Assembly (NCBI GenBank): GCA_029582265.1
Contig: CM055819.1
Span: forward strand, 36,153,288-36,217,287
Length of the DNA stretch: 64,000 bases
Direction of reading: 5' to 3'
Source of the DNA: Zoroaster sp. YZ-2022
Taxonomy: Eukaryota; Echinodermata; Asteroidea; Forcipulatida; Zoroasteridae
The position numbers and the translations under genes are program-made. Below the pieces are notes generated by a model. It was not told the DNA's origin. It ran no database searches and saw only the letters and a program-made list of their open reading frames with translations. This document shows, in pieces, positions 1-11,128 of this stretch. Positions within the stretch are counted from its first letter, which is position 1, and each line of letters starts with the position of its first letter.

Positions 1-49
1 GTACCCCGCAATAATATGGAACCCCACAACTGCCTTCGGTGCCCATATC

Positions 50-440
50 GCTTCATTCGGCCGATTCAACCATTTCATTCGGCCGATTCACCATTTCATT
101 CTGCTATATCACCATTTCATTCGGCTACTCATCATTTCATTTGCCCAATCATCATTTCATTCGGCTAGTCTTCATTTCGTTCGCCTTTTCGTCATTTCAT
201 TCGGCTAGTCTTCATTTCATTCGGCTATTCACCATTTCATTCGGCTATTCACCATTTCATTTGCCCAATCATCATTTCATTCGGCTAGTCTTCATTTCGT
301 TCGGCTTTTCATCATTTCATTCGGCTATTCACCATTTCATTCGGCTATTCACCATTTCATTTGCCCAGATCATCATTTCATTCGGCTAGTCTTCATTTCC
401 TTCGGTTGTTCATCATTTCATTGACCCAATCATCATTCTG
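50..440. repeat. 20-bp minisatellite, left arm
   Basis: About 19 tandem units of roughly 20 bp built on CATTTCATTCGGCTATTCAC, alternating with variants such as CATTTCATTTGCCCAATCAT. The same array appears inverted at 4243-4640, so it belongs to the inverted-repeat arms. A 116-codon open frame across it is a by-product of a repeat lacking stops and is not called as a gene. Confidence 0.9.
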
Positions 441-496
441 CTCGGCAAACCATCATTCACTGCAGAACATCGATCACCACCGCGCGCTGCAGCCAC

Positions 497-530
497 CGGT
501 TTAGGGCTCCACTGGTTTAGCCCTAAACCG
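497..530. repeat. 12-bp-stem hairpin inside the left arm
   Basis: CGGTTTAGGGCT at 497-508 pairs perfectly with AGCCCTAAACCG at 519-530 around a 10-nt loop. The right arm keeps the same structure near 4155-4188. A local palindrome inside a larger inverted repeat. Confidence 0.8.
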
Positions 531-717
531 ATTAATATTGTACACGGGTTTGTTATAACGGCAAGCATAGTTTTGGAGGCTGGTGTAAGGAGACTATACT
601 TGACCGTGGCCTCGATCTAGTAAACAACGGACTGTCACCATATGTGGATGCTCACGATCACATGTGCGATGTCAAAATTATGGTGTTCTAAAAAGGACAC
701 ATGCACATTGCAAGAAG

Positions 718-940
718 AGTGTTGTCGCGTCGCACTAGAAGTGTGTCGCGTCGCACTAGAAGTGTAGTCGCGTCGCACTAGAAGTGTAGTCGCGTCGCAC
801 TAGAAGTGTGTCGCGTCGCATTAGAAGTATTGTCGCGTCGCACTAGAAGTGTAGTCGCGTCGCACTAGAAGTGTGGCTCGTCGCACTAGAAGTGTAGTCG
901 CGTCGCACTAGAAGTGTAGTCGCGTCGCACTAGAAGTGTT
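718..940. repeat. 21-22-bp minisatellite (GTCGCGTCGCACTAGAAGTGTA)
   Basis: About ten tandem units of GTCGCGTCGCACTAGAAGTG plus one to three variable bases. Every unit carries two CG-rich words (CGCGTCG), unusually CpG-dense for this AT-rich DNA. It lies just inside the left arm and has no counterpart next to the right arm. Confidence 0.92.
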
Positions 941-3384
941 CACCATTGCAGTTTTTTCTCGTATGAAGAGCCGTATGTGACTAAATTTCGACTAATTAAA
1001 TATATACGACTAAAATAAATGTAAATCCATATATTTACTAGAAAACCAATTATACAAAAGCGGCAACCAGACTGGTTGGCAGCTAGCATGCATACGGTAC
1101 TAAACCTGAATTTTGGGATTTATATTCCTTTAAAAAGTCCTCCACAGCCCATACATTATTGTTTTACAGAAAGGTTTTGTTTATGAATTAGTGTTGTAGT
1201 TAACAAAAATGTTGCTAATCATGTTACAAATATTTACAACCTAAACCTAGTCTCGATCCCAACTACCTACATGGAAGGTGAGAATTCTAAACCACAAGAC
1301 TACCATGCCACTCGAATTTGGCGGTGAATTAAGTACAGAAGAACCTTTGTAAAATTGTATTTATAAAATAATATAAATTGTTCAGAAAAATATTGCATTG
1401 TAGTACATAATTAAGAAATTTCAATCACAATAATTACTCAGAGTAATTTCATTTGGACAGAAACCTTGCGTGATCAACATAACCAAATTTAAAGTTTCAA
1501 ACAAACTCCTTTCAGCGTATAGCATTAAATAGAGAGCAGTGAGCATACATTTTCAAGGAAGTGTGCTTTCTTTTTCATTTACAGACTAGACCCTCAACTC
1601 CAAGAGACCCCCAGTCTCCCCTATGGACACAGAGTCCTCCGACTCCATCCCTAACTGATGAGAGACGACAGCCGGCACGTGGTTAGTGAGGACAACACCC
1701 AGCGTATTACAGCAACCCAAAAGGTAATTTGTGAAATCTTTTTGTTGCATGTATTTTGGTTCCTTGTCAGAAGTGACAGTGAAAGAGAATGTTGCGTCGT
1801 TTTCAAAGTTCTCCTCCTTTAAGTAACCCTTCATAAATTGTCATTGACTTGCGTGTCCACAAAGTAAAATCACCTCCATGGTAAAACAAGCAAGAATTGG
1901 TCTGTGATCTTTTAAGTAAAGATCTGCAGATAAACTTCTATTTCTGAAAAATGTTCTTGGTACAATTTGTTCCAGCGGTGCCCCCCACGAAAAATCCTCA
2001 TAGTGCCCCCAAAAACAGAAAAGAAAAAGAAAAGGGGAAACCCATACCCCTGGCCCCCCCCCCACTGAAAAGCAATGCCCCCCCGGTGCCCCCCCCCCCC
2101 CCCACTGAAAAAGTCCTGGTTACGCCGCTGATTTGTTCATTAAAAACATAATTTTCTTTATACTAAATCTATTATTTTTCAATAATTTCTACTGCAGGTT
2201 CTCAACCTCCAGTCGTTGAAAGTCAGCAGCGTCCCCAACGGAAGCGACCTGACGAGCCAGGGACTTCATAAGAAGACATACAGAAGGTGGAAGCTGCTGT
2301 TTTAAGGGAAGCAAAGGGCTGGAAAAAACCTGGTGTTGACAAAAAATAATTTCTAAGGATAATTGGCACATTTTAATAAAGGAGGAACTATTTTTGTCAT
2401 CTCCTTACAGGGCATTGTGGTGTACAGGATAACTGTACAGTTTAATCTGATCACATCAGTAACAAATTTGATTTACATCTGTTTGCAGTTTGACAAAAAA
2501 ATCTTGAAATTTTACTCTCTTCTTCATTAAAAGTGCCCATCCCAGAAAGAATTTTTATCAAACTTGAATGTCTTACAGCAGAAAACAAGAAGAGACAGCA
2601 TCAATATTGTACTTTTTAATTTTATTTGTTTTGCGATAACATGTCAATTAACACTGGAACCAAAATCATCGGAATCATTATGCATATGCATAAAAAAAAA
2701 TACATTTTCTTAGGAACGAGTAAGATATATTCATTAAAGGGGAAGTATCGTCATGATCAGAGCAGACTTTCAGCAGGGCATGGAATCGTTATCTTTCATT
2801 TTAAGATGACTGCAAATTACTGGCTCATTTATGTAGCAGAAACGGTAATATGACCTTATCATGTTGGAAATTATTTCCAGTCACTGAGTTAATCCAAAAC
2901 AAGCACTACGGTTCCATGTCCTGTTGATTGTGATGATATTTTTTATATCGACTTCTGGGGAAAAACACATAAAATGCTGTTATGTTTTATTGTGGAAGGA
3001 ATTAGTCATAATCAAAACAAAATTACAGGGATTGCAGTCAAGGCAGATTTCAAAACAATCATTTTAGACTTTCCAATAGGTTTTCAAAGTTATGTGTGGA
3101 AAATACCATTGCAGATGAATCTTTATCAAGAATATATTTGAAGTTGATGTCATGATTGATCTGAGTTTCATGAATAAAGAGTTTAAACTCATGATTGAAC
3201 AGGAAATCATTTCTCTTGTATTTATTTGTATGTCTGTCTGTATTTTCCATCTCAACATAGGCCTTAGTGAATCACTTTAATTGCAATTTCAATTTATTAA
3301 AGAAATAATTTCTCTCCTTTATCACATGTTTTAAAAATTAAATAATTAGGCGATAGAAAATTAAGGATTTTATTAAAACAATGA

Positions 3385-3615
3385 TTATTGATATCAACTT
3401 ATTTCTATTTACAAAAGTATAATAATGAGTTGGCATTAATAAAATAAAAATACATAGGACGATCAGAGCATACTGATCGAAACGTTGAGTTGTACCTCCA
3501 GTTCTTTTCAGAACTAATTACTACTCAATTGAGATTCCACATGGTGTCACCGCAATTAGTCTTACTTATAAAAATACATGATCTTAATATTTTCTTCATA
3601 AGTTGATATCAATAA
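3385..3615. repeat. Short inverted-repeat element with internal hairpin
   Basis: An 18-bp perfect inverted repeat (TTATTGATATCAACTTAT at 3385-3402, complement at 3598-3615) flanks 195 bp. Inside, GATCAG-AGCATA-CTGATC at 3461-3478 forms a small hairpin followed directly by GAAACGTT. A hairpin then GAAAC recalls the terminal regions of Penelope-like elements, some of which carry hammerhead ribozymes, but the CUGAUGA half of a hammerhead is absent. Identity is uncertain. Confidence 0.5.
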
Positions 3616-4035
3616 TTACATAAAATCTTTGAGAAAAAAAAATTTGAAAAATAAATAATTACAAATTACAGTTAAGAGTCTCATTTGGGAATTAGGGGAA
3701 ATTGAAGAACTTGGGAGCAATCACTAAATCAAATCATGAATTATTACTCAACAATTTAAGCACTCTAAATTACCAAGTTATCTAATTAGTTAATTGAATA
3801 TTATTATACTAATAATTATAATTATAATTATTCATAATCTGGGGACTTTGGGAGCAAGGATGGACTTTGATAAAGTTGAAAGCATCACGCCCCACGGCGC
3901 GAGGTTGTCTTCTCTCGCGCGATTTCACGGCAGAGACGTTTGGCCGGAGCGCCAGACTGCCGCCGGTTTTTGGCGGCAATTTTTCAAAGTCGGCGTGGCG
4001 TTTTTATCCTTTGTCGGTTTAACAATGGGCAGATG

Positions 4036-4695
4036 CGCCACATATGGTGACAGTCCGTTGTTTACTAGATCGAGACCACGGTCAAGTATAGTCTCCTTAC
4101 ACCAGCCTCCAAAACTATGCTTGCCGTTATAACAAACCCGTGTACAATATTAATCGGTTTAGGGCTAAACCAGTGGAGCCCTAAACCGGTGGCTGCAGCG
4201 CGCGGTGATCGATGTTCTGCAGCGAATGATGGTTTGCCGAGCAGAATGATGATTGGGTCAATGAAATGATGAACAACCGAACGAAATGAAGACTAGCCGA
4301 ATGAAATGATGATATGGGCAAATGAAATGGTGAATAGCCGAATGAAATGATGACTAGCCGAATGAAATGATGAAAAGCCGAACGAAATGAAGACTAGCCG
4401 AATGAAATGATGATTGGGCAAATGAAATGGTGAATAGCCGAATGAAATGAAGACTAGCCGAATGAAATGAAGACTAGCCGAATGAAATGATGATTGGGCA
4501 AATGAAATGGTGAATGGCCGAATGAAATGACGAAAAGGCGAACGAAATGAAGACTAGCCGAATGAAATGATGAGTAGCCGAATGAAATGGTGATATAGCA
4601 AAATGAAATGGTGAAAAGGCCGAATGAAATGGTGAATCGGCCGAATGAAGCGATATGGGCAGCGAAGGCAGCTGTGGCGTTCCATACAATAACGC
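4036..4695. repeat. Right arm of the large inverted repeat
   Basis: Complement of 1-648, with the same order of blocks: CCACATATGGTGAC at 4038, the GGTTTAGGGCT hairpin at about 4155-4188, the 20-bp minisatellite, then the GCGATATGGGC junction and integrase sequence. Small differences in minisatellite copy number and scattered substitutions show the arms are old or not homogenised. Confidence 0.85.
4243..4640. repeat. 20-bp minisatellite, right arm (inverted)
   Basis: Units of GAATGAAATGATGACTAGCC and variants, the reverse complement of the array at 50-440. Open frames of 76-117 codons across it on the minus strand are repeat artefacts. Confidence 0.9.
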
Positions 4696-5063
4696 CAGGT
4701 TCACTATTTGTCAGAGAGGCTTCAAGCCAGAGGATCTGTCTTGAATACCCGTCGATACATCCGTTAATACAAACCCCATAAGGCTTTAGAGTCCAGGTGC
4801 CACACAAAGTTTGGGCCTCTTCCGTTGTATGTCCTTCTCTGTAGCCGCCGCCGCCTTCTTTGCTCGACTCCCTCTGGGTCTAGTAATCCCAGAAGATGGC
4901 ACACTGTTTCTCGGCATACCAGAATTCCATTCTGAAGGCATCTCGGGTGCATCCACCGGTAACCACAAAGTTGCCCTGGGGTACTCAACTTTCCTTCTAT
5001 AAAACATGCAACATCAACGATGTCTGTGTGGTGTTTTCGGCGATAACGGCAAAGTTCTCGCAA
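4680..5063 (-). pseudogene. Integrase-core (DDE, retroviral-integrase fold) fragment, frameshifted
   Basis: Reading from 5063 downwards, the frame contains a basic cluster (EQRRRRRLQRRTY) followed by GPNFVWHLDS, then shifts frame near 4800 into LKPYGVCINGCIDGYSRQI down to about 4680. This matches a transposon-borne integrase-core family I recall with the layout GPN-x-x-WH-x-D, a DKLKPxG stretch and GCIDGxSR. The Asp of WHLD would be the first catalytic acidic residue. About ten bases around the usual DK of DKLKP are missing, which causes the shift. The rest of the catalytic core is replaced by the minisatellite arm at 4640-4680. A corresponding remnant starts at base 1 on the plus strand. It is non-functional. 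The family call is confident, the superfamily is not. Confidence 0.8.
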
Positions 5064-5257
5064 TTTACGGTATAGGTTACGCTTGCTGATAAAGATATTA
5101 TGATTAGAAGCAAGTGAAGCAATTATTTTGTCATAATAAATCCTAAACTAAAGTAACGCCTGATCAAATGCAGACTCCGTGCGTCCGAAGCCGCCGCAGC
5201 CATGGATGATGATGGCTTCCGGAAATCGAACAGCTGCTTCAAAAAAGACCAAAATAA

Positions 5258-5478
5258 AGCTGCTTGAAAATAAAAATAACTGCTCTTGAAAATAAAAATA
5301 ACTGCTCTCGAAAATAAAAATAACTGCTCTTGAAAATATAAAAAACTGCTCTCGAAAATATAAAAAACTGCTCTTGAAAATAAAAATAACTGCTCTTGAA
5401 AATAAAAAAAACTGCTCTTGAAAATAAAAATAACTGCTCTTGAAAATAAAAATAACTGCTCTTGAAAATATAAATAGC
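5258..5478. repeat. 22-bp minisatellite (CTGCTCTTGAAAATAAAAATAA)
   Basis: Ten tandem units of CTGCTCTTGAAAATAAAAA with CTC/CTT and A-run length variation. The 100-codon minus frame with repeated FYFQEQ-type words is a consequence of the repeat. Confidence 0.92.
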
Positions 5479-6649
5479 GGTAAAACCGAAAGTTACTAAA
5501 AATAGACTGCGTGTCTTATGGCCTTTGTGAAACGGGGCCATTCCGCTATCAGGCCTGTGAATCGTTGTTGTACATAAAATAAGGCAAGGCCCGCGACCAA
5601 AACTTTGTTTTGTAAAGATCCCAAAAATAAAAATAGGTATTAAAATATCTTACATATCACTTTGTGTGGAAAATTGTTTCTAAAATTGTTATGGTTAATT
5701 TTGTGGTTATCATTTTGTCCGCCAGATAAATCAGTTAGAAGTTTATACAAACATAGTTTTAGCTAATAGCAGAAGGTAAACTTTTTACTTTGATTTCGTT
5801 TCAAAGTAGGCCTATGACGTAAATTGATTAGTTATCCTAAATAGCTATATTTTTAAAAGTTTAATAACACACTGAGCTGTACCATTCCTGACATTTATAT
5901 ACATGCATCATCGATGTATATATTTACTCAATTTCGTTGTATACCTTTTAAGTCCTTTCTGCTCTAAGATGACGAGATCAATATATCAGTTTTGATCCGA
6001 TTCCATTCATGTCCAGGCCGAGTCTCTTCCCCCACGATCGCCCACTCCTCATCCGTGTCTGACGGGGATGCCAGCTCGATCGACCGACGCACTGACACCA
6101 CCGCACTCCGACACCCGAGTACCTCCATCCATGTATATATAAATATGAAAAGCACCTCTGTACTTCAATGCAAAACCAATTCGTGTCATAATTTCATAAA
6201 TAATACTTTAAAAATGAAGTGAATGCGCCTACTTATTTATTATCATTCAAATTGAATGCGCATGTACATGTAAATACATGTAAATGTTTGCACCGTGAAC
6301 ACATGGAACAGCTGGAGTTAAAAGTTACACACAATGCTTTGTGTCTTCCTTCACAATATATTGTGAGAGAAATAAGTGTGTTCCAATGGTCATGGATAAG
6401 ACTACCGAGTATGAGCAAAAGGTGGAACCTGTGGATTGTTCACAAGGGTCACGTGTTATGTGTATAGTTTACAGATGAAAATAGTTTTTGTAGCATTGTG
6501 GTATTTCAGTTAATCTTAAAATGATTAATTTAATGAAACAAACATTGTTGCTCTTCGCAAACCTTGAAGGTAGACAAATCCTTACAAGTATCTCTAGGCT
6601 TAAATAAATAAATACACTGTATACGAATTTTCGCTGTATACATTTCAGG
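5479..6649. other. Unassigned AT-rich DNA with one GC-richer block
   Basis: Most of this is low-complexity AT-rich sequence. The block 5990-6130 stands out by GC content and is open on the minus strand (63 codons, including SPSDTDEEWAIVGEETRPGH), which reads like an exon of an ordinary protein. I cannot identify it, and there is no clear splice context. No other feature is supported. Confidence 0.4.
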
Positions 6650-6915
6650 AAACTTATACACAGAGCCTCCCCAAAACATTCCCCATTTATTGATGTTATC
6701 AAATATCAAGATTTTATTCATAAGAACTTTGCCTTATACAATTTTGCTCAATTATTATTTTGGGGAGTACGTCTCATTTTAGTCTCAACTTCAGATGCAA
6801 AAATAAACTTTAATGATGTTATGTCTATGGGTATTTATTTTATACTAAATGTAGCCTTTAGTCAAGGCCCACGACGCACGAAAAAAGACCACGCACGCGA
6901 GTGGCACCGGCACCA
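6650..6915. repeat. Diverged copy of part of the A/B duplication, lacking the MITE
   Basis: Matches 8740-8818 and 9090-9215 in the same order: CCCCAAAACATTCCC, then TTTGCCTTATA, then CTTCAGATGCAAA, then GTAGCCTTTAGTCAAGGCCC followed by ACGACGCACGAAAAAAGACC. The 268-bp MITE found between these blocks in copies A and B is absent. A short unrelated stretch replaces it. This is an older relative of the duplicated unit. Confidence 0.75.
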
Positions 6916-8300
6916 CCGCTGGGGCCGTTCCGTTTTTCTTTACCGATTTGGTAGAGAAATGTTAATACATGCATTAGGTAACTAATTTGTTATGGTACCG
7001 GTATCACTTATTTAAACATAGACAAGCCCAACATTTTGCTTACGATGATTGGTTTAAATAAATGTGCATACATAAATTATTCATTTTGCTGGAGGTTTAT
7101 GAATAATTCAGTAGTTGCGTCATTGGCACGCCGGTAATGACTCGGGCGTTGTGTTCCTGGTTGCCGCGTTCACCTTGCTATACTAAATGATGACCACGAA
7201 TTATTTTTTTGTAGAAAGTTTTGGACGGTCTTTTAGAATATCAATATATTAATTTTTTGCATCTAACTGTCGTATCATTTTTCGAAATAAAACAAAAATA
7301 AAGACAAGAAATATAATTGTAAAGTCTCTAAATGAATCATTATAAAAATGTAAACAAAATCAAACCAAATCAAGAGACACCTGTTTGTAAAAGTTTCAGC
7401 TTATTTCGTTGTGTCTTTCACGAGAAAATAGTGAAAATGCATTCAGATTGTTGTATTTTTACTCACGTGAAAATTCATCGTCAGCTGATGATTCATTTGA
7501 AATTTGTGTACATACATTTTAGTAGTTTTACATTTGTATTAATTTGTTATTATTGATTGAAGATGGAAGATATATTTCTGCCATTTCCATCTTAAAACCA
7601 AGTTTTTAAACAACTCGCTCAATTACTTTTTGTGTAATTGCTTAATGGCGTAAGCCCCTTACAAGAAAACAAAAGTAATGATCTAAAAATTATGTCCACA
7701 ATTTTATGACAATTATCCAAATATATTGCCTTGTAAATAGTAATAACTGCCCACTTACCTTCGAGGGCTTAAAACCAGAATTGGTTATGTCCAAAATCGG
7801 CATTTTGGGGGAAAATTAATTTAAAAGTTTGAATCTTTCTGAAAAATCAGAAACTCCCAAACAAACAGTCATCTTCAAAATTTCTCTAACCCAATATTTT
7901 GTAAAAGTTTATCGTTGGGGCTTCATACTCCTTTCTGCCCTGGGTGGGTCAAAAATACCAAAAAAGGACATACCTAGTTTGAAGTCCTCGCCTTGATATT
8001 CTGCTTCAAAAATCACCCAGATGTAAGATGTAAGATGTTTAATCTGTGTTCGCCTGTCCAGTTTAGTTGATGGTGTCCCACATACAAATCACGTCTATAG
8101 TTCGTTGTCCGTGCGAACTTCCACTGATATGATGATGGTTATGATGGAATTAACAATCGACGATGATATATATAGAGTACTATAACCAATCAAATCATTG
8201 CTGTAATAGGCTGACGTCCCAAGTCATTTGTAATTGGTGGAACTGTAACACGTGTATTATATTGTTTCCACTTTCACCCACATCCGGAGTTCGTGCCGAT
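6916..8300. other. No recognisable gene
   Basis: AT-rich DNA with short open frames only (the longest near 7332-7556, 74 codons, low complexity). The piece at 7735-7990 has a different, more even composition with runs such as GGGGGAAAATT, but shows no domain, terminal repeat or target duplication that I can see. Confidence 0.5.
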
Positions 8301-8818
8301 GAATGCACCGATGCGTATCCCGGTAGGCAGAGTCTTGAGGGAGGGATTGGGGCTTCAGTGGGAAGGTCCATCCTGAAACTTTTACAGGTTGGTTGTTCTA
8401 ACATCGTCCTATCTCTTGATACTGATAACGTATGTATGCAGTTACAAACTATTAAGAATTTATATTTTCTTGAGTAAACTGCCATTTGTGCCTACTTTCA
8501 TAGCTTTAATTCAGTCACTGGACTGAAATCTCGTGGTGTCATCCATGAGTTTCGAATGGAGTGACTACATTTCCTTTATGAGCAACGCAACAAATTCTTA
8601 AGATTGAAACATTCTTGATGACAATGTAGGAGATGACAATGCAGCAATTTATATTTAAGGAAACTTTGCAGACAGTGACTTTGTATTAGGTCTCTATGAC
8701 ATTCTATGCGTGGCTGGAATAACTTGTAACTTGCTAAAATAGAAAATCCCCAAACATTCCCTATTTGTTGTTGTTATGAAGTTATCAACTATAGATTTAT
8801 CCATACTTACGTTGCCTT

Positions 8819-9086
8819 ATATATCGTCCCTAATTTGCCATAGTGACCAATCCCAAATTAAGTTGGCATAGTGACCAATGCGGTATTGGTCACTTTGCCA
8901 AATTACAAAAATAGCCAGTTAGAGCATTCGTCATTTGAATGCATGCTCTATCTCCAAAACTATAAGGAATACATGCATGTGGATTAGATATAATGGTAGG
9001 TCTCTTCCTGAATGTACTTATGGGTGGGAAAACTTTAAATTGAAAAAAGTCGGTTTGGTCGCTATGGCAAATTAGGGACGATATAT
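8819..9086. mobile_element. 268-bp MITE with 32-bp terminal inverted repeats (copy A)
   Basis: ATATATCGTCCCTAATTTGC at 8819 continues as the complement of the right end, which finishes GGGACGATATAT at 9086; about 30 of 32 terminal bases match. The element has no coding capacity and includes an internal repeat of the TTGGCATAGTGACCAAT end motif. Flanks suggest a TA or TATA duplication merged with the terminus. The superfamily cannot be fixed, though a TA target would fit Tc1/mariner. Confidence 0.85.
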
Positions 9087-9886
9087 TTCCCTGTTACTTC
9101 AGATGCAAACATAGTCTTTAATGGTTTCATGTCTATATAGGCCTGGGTATAGTTTTAATACTAAACGTAGCCTTTAGTCAAGGCCCACGACGCACGAAAA
9201 AAGACCACGCATGCGAGTGCAGTAGCGGACTCCCTGATGGCCTTTATCAGTCTGTTCTGTGGTCTTATGTTTTTCTTTATATTTCTCTACTGATTGGAAA
9301 AGAACTATGTATTTGGTTAAAGCCTATTCGTCTCTAGATGAATCAATATAAACAAGAAGAACGTTTGTTGAGTTACAAACGTAAGTGTTTGGGTTTGGTT
9401 TTGGTAAAAAGTTGGAAAGTAAAACATTTTAAAAGCGTTTATGTAGAAATTCCAGGATTTTTTTGTGTAACTAATTACTTGTCCATGGACGGATAAAGAA
9501 GAAAATAAAGAAGAGCAATAAAATTTGTGGGGTCATGTACACGGCGAATCTTGATTAGCAGTCAGACGCATTCACCACTCTGGACCACTGAGCTTCTTTA
9601 TGTGTGCTAGTAAATCTAATCACTTATTGTGCCAAATTACAAGTATGTATTATTCCATTTGGGAGTTATAGTGCTTTTAAATTTCCACTGTCTTAGTGGA
9701 ACTGATTAAGTTTGTATGGATTTTATGATTTTAGATATATCTACATATCGGGACTATGTTGTGCAAAATTACAAGTCTTCATTTTCATTGTTTTAGCCCA
9801 TAATAACGGAACTGATGAAGTTTGTATGGATTTGATGATTTTTTTTATAGATATATCTACATAGATCCAGTCGATTATTGTGCCAT

Positions 9887-10190
9887 AATAATAATAATAA
9901 TAATAATGTGTGGATTTATATAGCGCACGTATCCACCAACTAAGTGGTGCTCAAGGCGCATTATATTATTATCCCTGCTCATAAGGCTCATAAGGCTCAT
10001 AAATCATTCCTGAAACCATCTCAGCTCCCTGGGGAGTATACAACTCAATTGCTGCCATTTCTAGCGCATATAGAGCAAACCAACTCTGCCTTCACAGGTA
10101 CCCATTTAACCCCTGGGTGGAGAGAAGCAATTATGATTAAGTGTCTTGCTCAAGGACACAAGTGTCATGGCCGTGATTCGAACCCACATT
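9887..10190 (-). mobile_element. tRNA-derived SINE, 5'-truncated, with (ATT)n tail
   Basis: On the minus strand, GGGTTCGAATCACGG at about 10169-10183 is a B-box-like tRNA promoter half. It is followed by GTGTCCTTGAGCAAGACACT and TGCTTCTCTCCACCCAGGGG, words I know from widespread metazoan SINEs, and then by GTGCGCTATATAAATCCACA and an ATT-repeat tail at 9887-9906. No A box is visible before the B box, so the 5' end is missing. Copy B lacks the element between GTGCCAT and GTGTACTTCATAGC (about 19255-19275), which fixes its borders. Confidence 0.8.
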
Positions 10191-11032
10191 ATGTGTACTT
10201 CATAGCATTTAGTGAGTTACAGAATCCAACTGAGACTTTAAACATTACTACTTACGTCGTCTATGAGAAAATAGTGACAAGGCACAGAATACAAGTTGTT
10301 TTGTTCTCATTCTAACGTGGATTATCGTCTCCTCAAGAGGTAGAACTATATATTGAGAAATTTACTATAGTTTCTGTTTTTGCCGAATGTGCAAATCTAT
10401 TAGTTTTTCTATTAAATTATCTATTATCTATTAAAAGGCAAATCATTTTTGGGGCTAGAAAAACATTAAGGAGATGGGGCTGTAGAACCCACCCCCTCCC
10501 CGTAGAACATCACCTTATTCACATAGTTTACTATTTTTACTATTGCAAGAAAAAACGGCTGGTGGGTGTACTTTTTTCTAATGCATAACGGATCAGCAGC
10601 GCCATGACATGAATACGGCATGCAAGCCAAACATCCGATGCAGCTTCGTGGATCTATGACAAGAGTCATTCAGTACATCCTTTGAAAGTCTATATTGCCA
10701 TCAGCGAGTAATATGGCAATTTATATAATTAATTTTAGATTTATGAGGCGTTAAGTGGAAATTAGCTGTCAATGTCTGGAGCAGTAATAAGCATGACGGC
10801 AAATACTTTGTATACGCTAAACTGATTCTCAACAAGAAAGACGTATCGATATAAACACAAGTCACTATAATAATATACAACGTTTGAATAAGTTTTTTTA
10901 TAGGCCTATCTGTCATTTATGCTTTGATTCAAATTGTATAGACCATGTGATTTGTTGACACTTTGTGTGACCTTTAGGTAGGCATGTCACAGTAACGAAG
11001 AACAAAGAACCGCCGTCCGAGGATCTATTATT

Positions 11033-11060
11033 AGGTGTTCGAGCTACGGCGCGAACACCT
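11033..11060 (+). repeat. 5'-tip hairpin of Helitron H1
   Basis: AGGTGTTCG at 11033-11041 pairs with CGAACACCT at 11052-11060. The same CGAACACCT recurs at 16154-16162, just before the 3' hairpin (extended match CTCGAACACCT at 16152-16162), so one motif exists in three places in the element. Confidence 0.88.
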
Positions 11061-11082
11061 ATTGATATTGTTCGGTTTTTTT

Positions 11083-11128
11083 TTCTTTCTTCTTCTTCTT
11101 CTTCTTCTTCTTCTTCTTCTTCTTCTTC
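11083..11128. repeat. (CTT)n microsatellite near the Helitron 5' end
   Basis: T-tract followed by about 14 CTT units. Shorter versions occupy the same place in the copies at 28332-28352, 34385-34423 and 39446-39471. It creates a spurious Glu-rich open frame on the minus strand. Confidence 0.95.

Larger units (their letters stand above)
1..648. repeat. Left arm of a large inverted repeat (foldback-like)
   Basis: Reverse-complements to 4036-4695. Matched landmarks are the CATATCGCTTCATTCGGCC end of the minisatellite, the 12-bp hairpin near 497-530, and the block ending GTCACCATATGTGG at 635-648. The outermost 40 bases also match the integrase coding sequence at 4650-4695 (frame reading PAIIWNPTTAF against PGVIVWNATAAF). 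The arm therefore starts inside an integrase copy and probably continues left of the window. Long inverted arms that contain tandem repeats resemble foldback-type transposons, but an inverted duplication of one end is equally possible. Confidence 0.85.
649..4035. other. Spacer between the inverted arms; no recognisable gene
   Basis: AT-rich, with no domain I recognise. Open frames of 60-82 codons occur on the minus strand at 1586-1834 and 2189-2371. They are unremarkable in length, though the first reads like ordinary protein. C-rich tracts lie at 2057-2070 and 2089-2104. A GC-rich block with tandem CG words sits at 3885-4015, next to the right arm. If the inverted repeat is a mobile element, this is where a transposase would be expected, and none is visible. 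Confidence 0.6.
8301..11030. repeat. Duplicated unit, copy A (part 1, before the Helitron)
   Basis: Aligns with copy B from 16870 onward, beginning at AATGCACCGATGCGTATCCC, with high identity through to the Helitron insertion point at 11030/11031. Copy A alone contains a stretch at about 9298-9410 and the SINE at 9887-10190. It lacks B's small Helitron and 200-bp MITE. A pair of 67-codon minus frames (10466-10669 here, 19745-19948 in B) survives in both, but it fails in copy C and is not called as a gene. Confidence 0.88.

Noticed and set aside
39..389. 116-codon open frame at the window start
   Set aside because: It is a translation of the 20-bp minisatellite; repeated FHS/ISFG words follow the DNA period.
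3461..3500. Complete hammerhead ribozyme
   Set aside because: The CUGAUGA core is absent; only a hairpin followed by GAAAC is present.
5239..5541. 100-codon minus frame with repeated FYFQEQLF
   Set aside because: Product of the 22-bp minisatellite, with no non-repetitive coding content.
10466..10669. 67-codon frame preserved in copies A and B (19745-19948)
   Set aside because: A and B are recent duplicates, so shared openness is expected; copy C breaks it, and no domain is visible.
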